A stretch of 14,151 bases of DNA, taken from assembly GCA_009377735.1 (NCBI GenBank), contig WHTL01000067.1, positions 1-14,151 of the forward strand, in the 5' to 3' direction. The translations under genes and the position numbers were made by a program. Under the pieces are notes generated by a model, which worked only from the letters and a program-made list of their open reading frames with translations, made no database searches and was not told the origin of the DNA. Positions 12,489-14,151 of the stretch are shown here, piece by piece (positions within the stretch are counted from its first letter, which is position 1; the number at the start of each line of letters is the position of its first letter). Origin of the DNA: Acidimicrobiia bacterium (GTDB lineage Bacteria > Actinomycetota > Acidimicrobiia > Spongiisociales > ZC4RG35).

Positions 12489-12851
12489 CTACTCCTTGGG
12501 GGGTATCGCCTGCACCGACCACTGGTTGCCATCGGGGTCGCTGTAGTAGACGAAATCACCCCACGGAAGGTTCTCAATCTCGGTTATGCCAGCCTGGCGC
12601 TTCGATAGTTCGTCATGAGCCTGATTGATATCGGATACGACCATCTGAATCTCCTGGGTACCCGGTGTCATTTCGGTGATGCCGGTTCCGAGCACTATCG
12701 AACATGCCGAGCCAGGTGGGGTCAACTGGACGAAGCGAAGGTCGTCGCTCACCTGGTGGTCGTGATCGAGATTGAACCCAGCGTTCTCGGTGTAAAAGGT
12801 AATGGCTCGGTCCACATCGGTAACGGGAATGAGTTCGATACGGAAGTCCAT
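12489..12851 (-). CDS. VOC-superfamily (glyoxalase/bleomycin-resistance-like) protein
   Basis: This 120-residue protein has the paired beta-alpha-beta-beta-beta modules of the vicinal oxygen chelate fold. It opens with 'IELIPVTDVDRAITFYTENAGF' (as IELIPVTDVDRA, ITFYTENAGF), continues with 'DLRFVQLTPPGSACSIVLGTG' in the first module, then 'EIQMVVSDINQAHDELSKR' and ends 'GDFVYYSDPDGNQWSVQ', the classic closing motif. Single-domain members usually dimerise. Possible roles include dioxygenase, isomerase or drug-binding activities, and none can be chosen here. No Shine-Dalgarno sequence precedes the ATG (12851), but a TAGCGT sits 6 bases upstream and suggests a leaderless transcript. It lies 65 bases after the AHSA1-type gene on the same strand. 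Confidence 0.9.
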   Translation of the reverse strand: MDFRIELIPVTDVDRAITFYTENAGFNLDHDHQVSDDLRFVQLTPPGSACSIVLGTGITEMTPGTQEIQMVVSDINQAHDELSKRQAGITEIENLPWGDFVYYSDPDGNQWSVQAIPPKE

Positions 12852-12857
12852 GAGGCG

Positions 12858-12863
12858 ACGCTA
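12858..12863 (-). promoter_or_regulatory. Possible leaderless -10 (TAGCGT) before the VOC gene
   Basis: On the minus strand TAGCGT (TANNNT) ends 6 bases before the ATG at 12851, and no ribosome site is visible. The spacing would start the RNA at the start codon. No good -35 was seen. Confidence 0.35.
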
Positions 12864-12916
12864 TCAGGGCGGGATGTTTACAAGGACTCGTCAGCCAGAG
12901 CGACGGTTTCGGGGCG

Positions 12917-13366
12917 TCAGCCGGCGAGGTCCTCGAAGGGGGCGAGGACTGTCTTCCAGCCGGTCTGATAGCTTTCCCGGACGGCGGGGCCGTTCTCTCC
13001 GAGGCGTTCCCAGCCTCGATGCTCCAGACGTACTTCGGTTCCGGTCTCCGTTTCGGCGAACGATACCTCGAGGTCGGTGGAGACTTCAGAGTCGGCGGAA
13101 GGATGCCAAGCGAGGCAGAAACGGTGGGGTGGGTCCCAGAGGGTCACGTCGGCCCACGACTGCTCTCCACCAGATGTGATCTCAACCACCCGACCCCCGA
13201 CCTCCTCCTCGAAACGTACTCCGGTCACGTCGGCACCGGCGATCGAGAACGCGTCGATGGGCCACCACTCGCCGATTCGGCGGGTGAACAGCTCGAAGGC
13301 CGTCTCGATATCGAGTGACACCGTCCGAGTCTTGACGACTGGTTTGATCTCGTTCTCTAAGTTCAT
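12917..13366 (-). CDS. SRPBCC/AHSA1-family protein
   Basis: This 149-residue protein matches the activator-of-Hsp90-homolog-1-like group of the SRPBCC fold. The first strand, 'VVKTRTVSLDIETAFELFTR', and helix are followed by 'IGEWWPIDAFSI', the strand 'GVRFEEEVGGRVVEI', 'SWADVTLWDPPHRFCLAWHP' and 'TDLEVSFAETETGTEVRLEHRGWERLG' (as TDLEVSFAETE and TGTEVRLEHRGWERLG), with the final helix 'GWKTVLAPFEDLAG'. These domains bind hydrophobic ligands or act in small-molecule chemistry; the partner is unknown. The ATG (13366) is preceded by AAGGGAG. The gene is divergent from the adenosine-deaminase-like gene, with 110 bases between them. Confidence 0.9.
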   Translation of the reverse strand: MNLENEIKPVVKTRTVSLDIETAFELFTRRIGEWWPIDAFSIAGADVTGVRFEEEVGGRVVEITSGGEQSWADVTLWDPPHRFCLAWHPSADSEVSTDLEVSFAETETGTEVRLEHRGWERLGENGPAVRESYQTGWKTVLAPFEDLAG

Positions 13367-13476
13367 CCGCTCCCTTCTTTCCTGCCCTCGGTGGGAAGGG
13401 GATCATCAACAACTTACCGTCAGTCAAGACTTCCGTAGAGATCCCCATTCTGTCCGAGACGCGCCATGCTGGTCTG

Positions 13477-14151
13477 ATGGATATAACAGCCTTCATCTCC
13501 GGTCTACCCAAAGTCGAACTTCATGTCCATCTGGTGGGGTCGGCTTCGGTGCCGACGGTGCTGGAGTTGGCACATCGCCACCCCGACGGGGGAGTACCGA
13601 CTGATGAGGATGCTCTCCGAGCCTTCTACCAGTTCACCGACTTCGCCCATTTCATCGAGGTCTACATAGCGGTCAGCTCACTGGTGACGACCGACGCCGA
13701 TGTCGAGGCTCTGATCTTGGGAGTTGCCTCCGATCTGGCCCACCAGCAGGTCCGCTACGCCGAGTTGACCGTCACCCCTGATAGTCATCTCCTGGCTGGG
13801 ATCGAGCCCGACGCACTGTCAGAAGCCCTGATTCGAGCCCGTCGACGATCGAGGCGAGAACACGGCGTCGAATTGGCATGGATCTTCGACATCCCCGGAG
13901 AGCTCGGCCTGGAGTCGGGGGTTCGCACCATCGATTGGGTGGAACGATGGGCGCCGGAAGGCAGTATCGGCTTCGGGCTGGGCGGACCCGAGATCGGGGT
14001 GCCTCGCCCCCAGTTCGATGAGGTCTTCGGCCGCGCTCGGGCGATGGGTCTCCACAGTCTTCCCCACGCCGGGGAAACCACGGGACCGGAGACAATCTGG
14101 GACGCCATTCGGCACCTGGGCGCCGAGCGGATCGGACACGGCATCTCCTCC
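13477..14151 (+). CDS. Adenosine/adenine deaminase-family hydrolase (partial, runs off the window)
   Basis: The frame is open from ATG 13477 to the last base (225 codons, no stop). The protein shows the amidohydrolase deaminase signature 'LPKVELHVHLVGS' (10-22), with metal-binding H16 and H18. It also has 'GFGLGGPE' (165-172), 'LPHAGE' (195-200) with metal-binding H197 and catalytic E200, and 'ERIGHG' (217-222) with H221. The zinc-binding Asp of the C-terminus lies beyond the edge. Deaminases of this type convert adenosine, adenine or related nucleosides to the inosine or hypoxanthine form. The residue after HVHL is Val20, where adenosine deaminases I know carry Asp or Glu, so the substrate may differ. 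No Shine-Dalgarno sequence is evident before the ATG. Confidence 0.9.
   Translation, partial: MDITAFISGLPKVELHVHLVGSASVPTVLELAHRHPDGGVPTDEDALRAFYQFTDFAHFIEVYIAVSSLVTTDADVEALILGVASDLAHQQVRYAELTVTPDSHLLAGIEPDALSEALIRARRRSRREHGVELAWIFDIPGELGLESGVRTIDWVERWAPEGSIGFGLGGPEIGVPRPQFDEVFGRARAMGLHSLPHAGETTGPETIWDAIRHLGAERIGHGISS

Noticed and set aside
13422..13427. TTGACT on the minus strand as the -35 of the AHSA1-type gene
   Set aside because: No acceptable -10 hexamer lies at 16-18 bases spacing.
1..14151. CRISPR array, tRNA, rRNA, integrase or phage genes
   Set aside because: I scanned for direct-repeat arrays, tRNA-like T-arm sequences and mobile-element proteins and saw none.

Overview
The window is about 62% GC by eye and densely packed, with many one- to four-base start/stop overlaps, GTG starts and possible leaderless promoters. 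Together with the gene content (tripartite tricarboxylate transporter, DUF1028 protein, FMN 2-hydroxyacid dehydrogenase, YdeI/DUF1905, FlaR-like kinase), this suggests an actinobacterium, possibly of the Acidimicrobiia. The taxon is an inference from style; there is no rRNA or other marker gene here.

Region 1 (1-4167, + strand) is a tight operon. It holds the 3' end of tctC, then tctB and tctA (a secondary carboxylate importer), a metallo-beta-lactamase-fold hydrolase and an enolase-superfamily enzyme of the muconate-lactonizing type. The genes overlap or are nearly contiguous, so import of an organic acid and its first conversions are probably expressed together. Region 2 (4168-6382, +) starts with about 400 non-coding bases. 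It then has a dienelactone-hydrolase-like alpha/beta hydrolase and a DUF1028 Ntn-hydrolase-like gene whose C-terminal peptidoglycan-binding-like domain is cut off by an in-frame TGA. A hairpin lies between this gene and the convergent FMN-dependent 2-hydroxyacid dehydrogenase (6517-7731, -).

Region 3 (7732-9852) holds a decayed gene fragment, a translationally coupled DUF1905/YdeI and DUF998 pair (-), and a divergent TetR regulator (+). The TetR reading frame has no ATG, GTG or TTG start in the right place. A 21-bp imperfect palindrome sits between the divergent genes and is a good candidate for the TetR operator.

Region 4 (9868-13366, -) is a run of small accessory genes: a RibD-type reductase, a FlaR-like P-loop kinase, a GNAT acetyltransferase, a five-helix membrane protein, a VOC/glyoxalase protein and an AHSA1/SRPBCC protein. 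The right edge (13477 onward, +) is the start of an adenosine-deaminase-family gene that runs out of the window.

The most unusual object is inside the GNAT gene. A 161-bp near-palindromic element with imperfect terminal inverted repeats is flanked by CTAG direct repeats. Element plus one CTAG is 165 bp, exactly 55 codons, and it contains no stop in the GNAT frame, so the gene stays open and gains an arginine-rich 55-residue insert. Removing it restores an ordinary GNAT sequence. This resembles in concept the Rickettsia palindromic elements that insert in frame into genes. The interrupted DUF1028 gene is the second notable observation.
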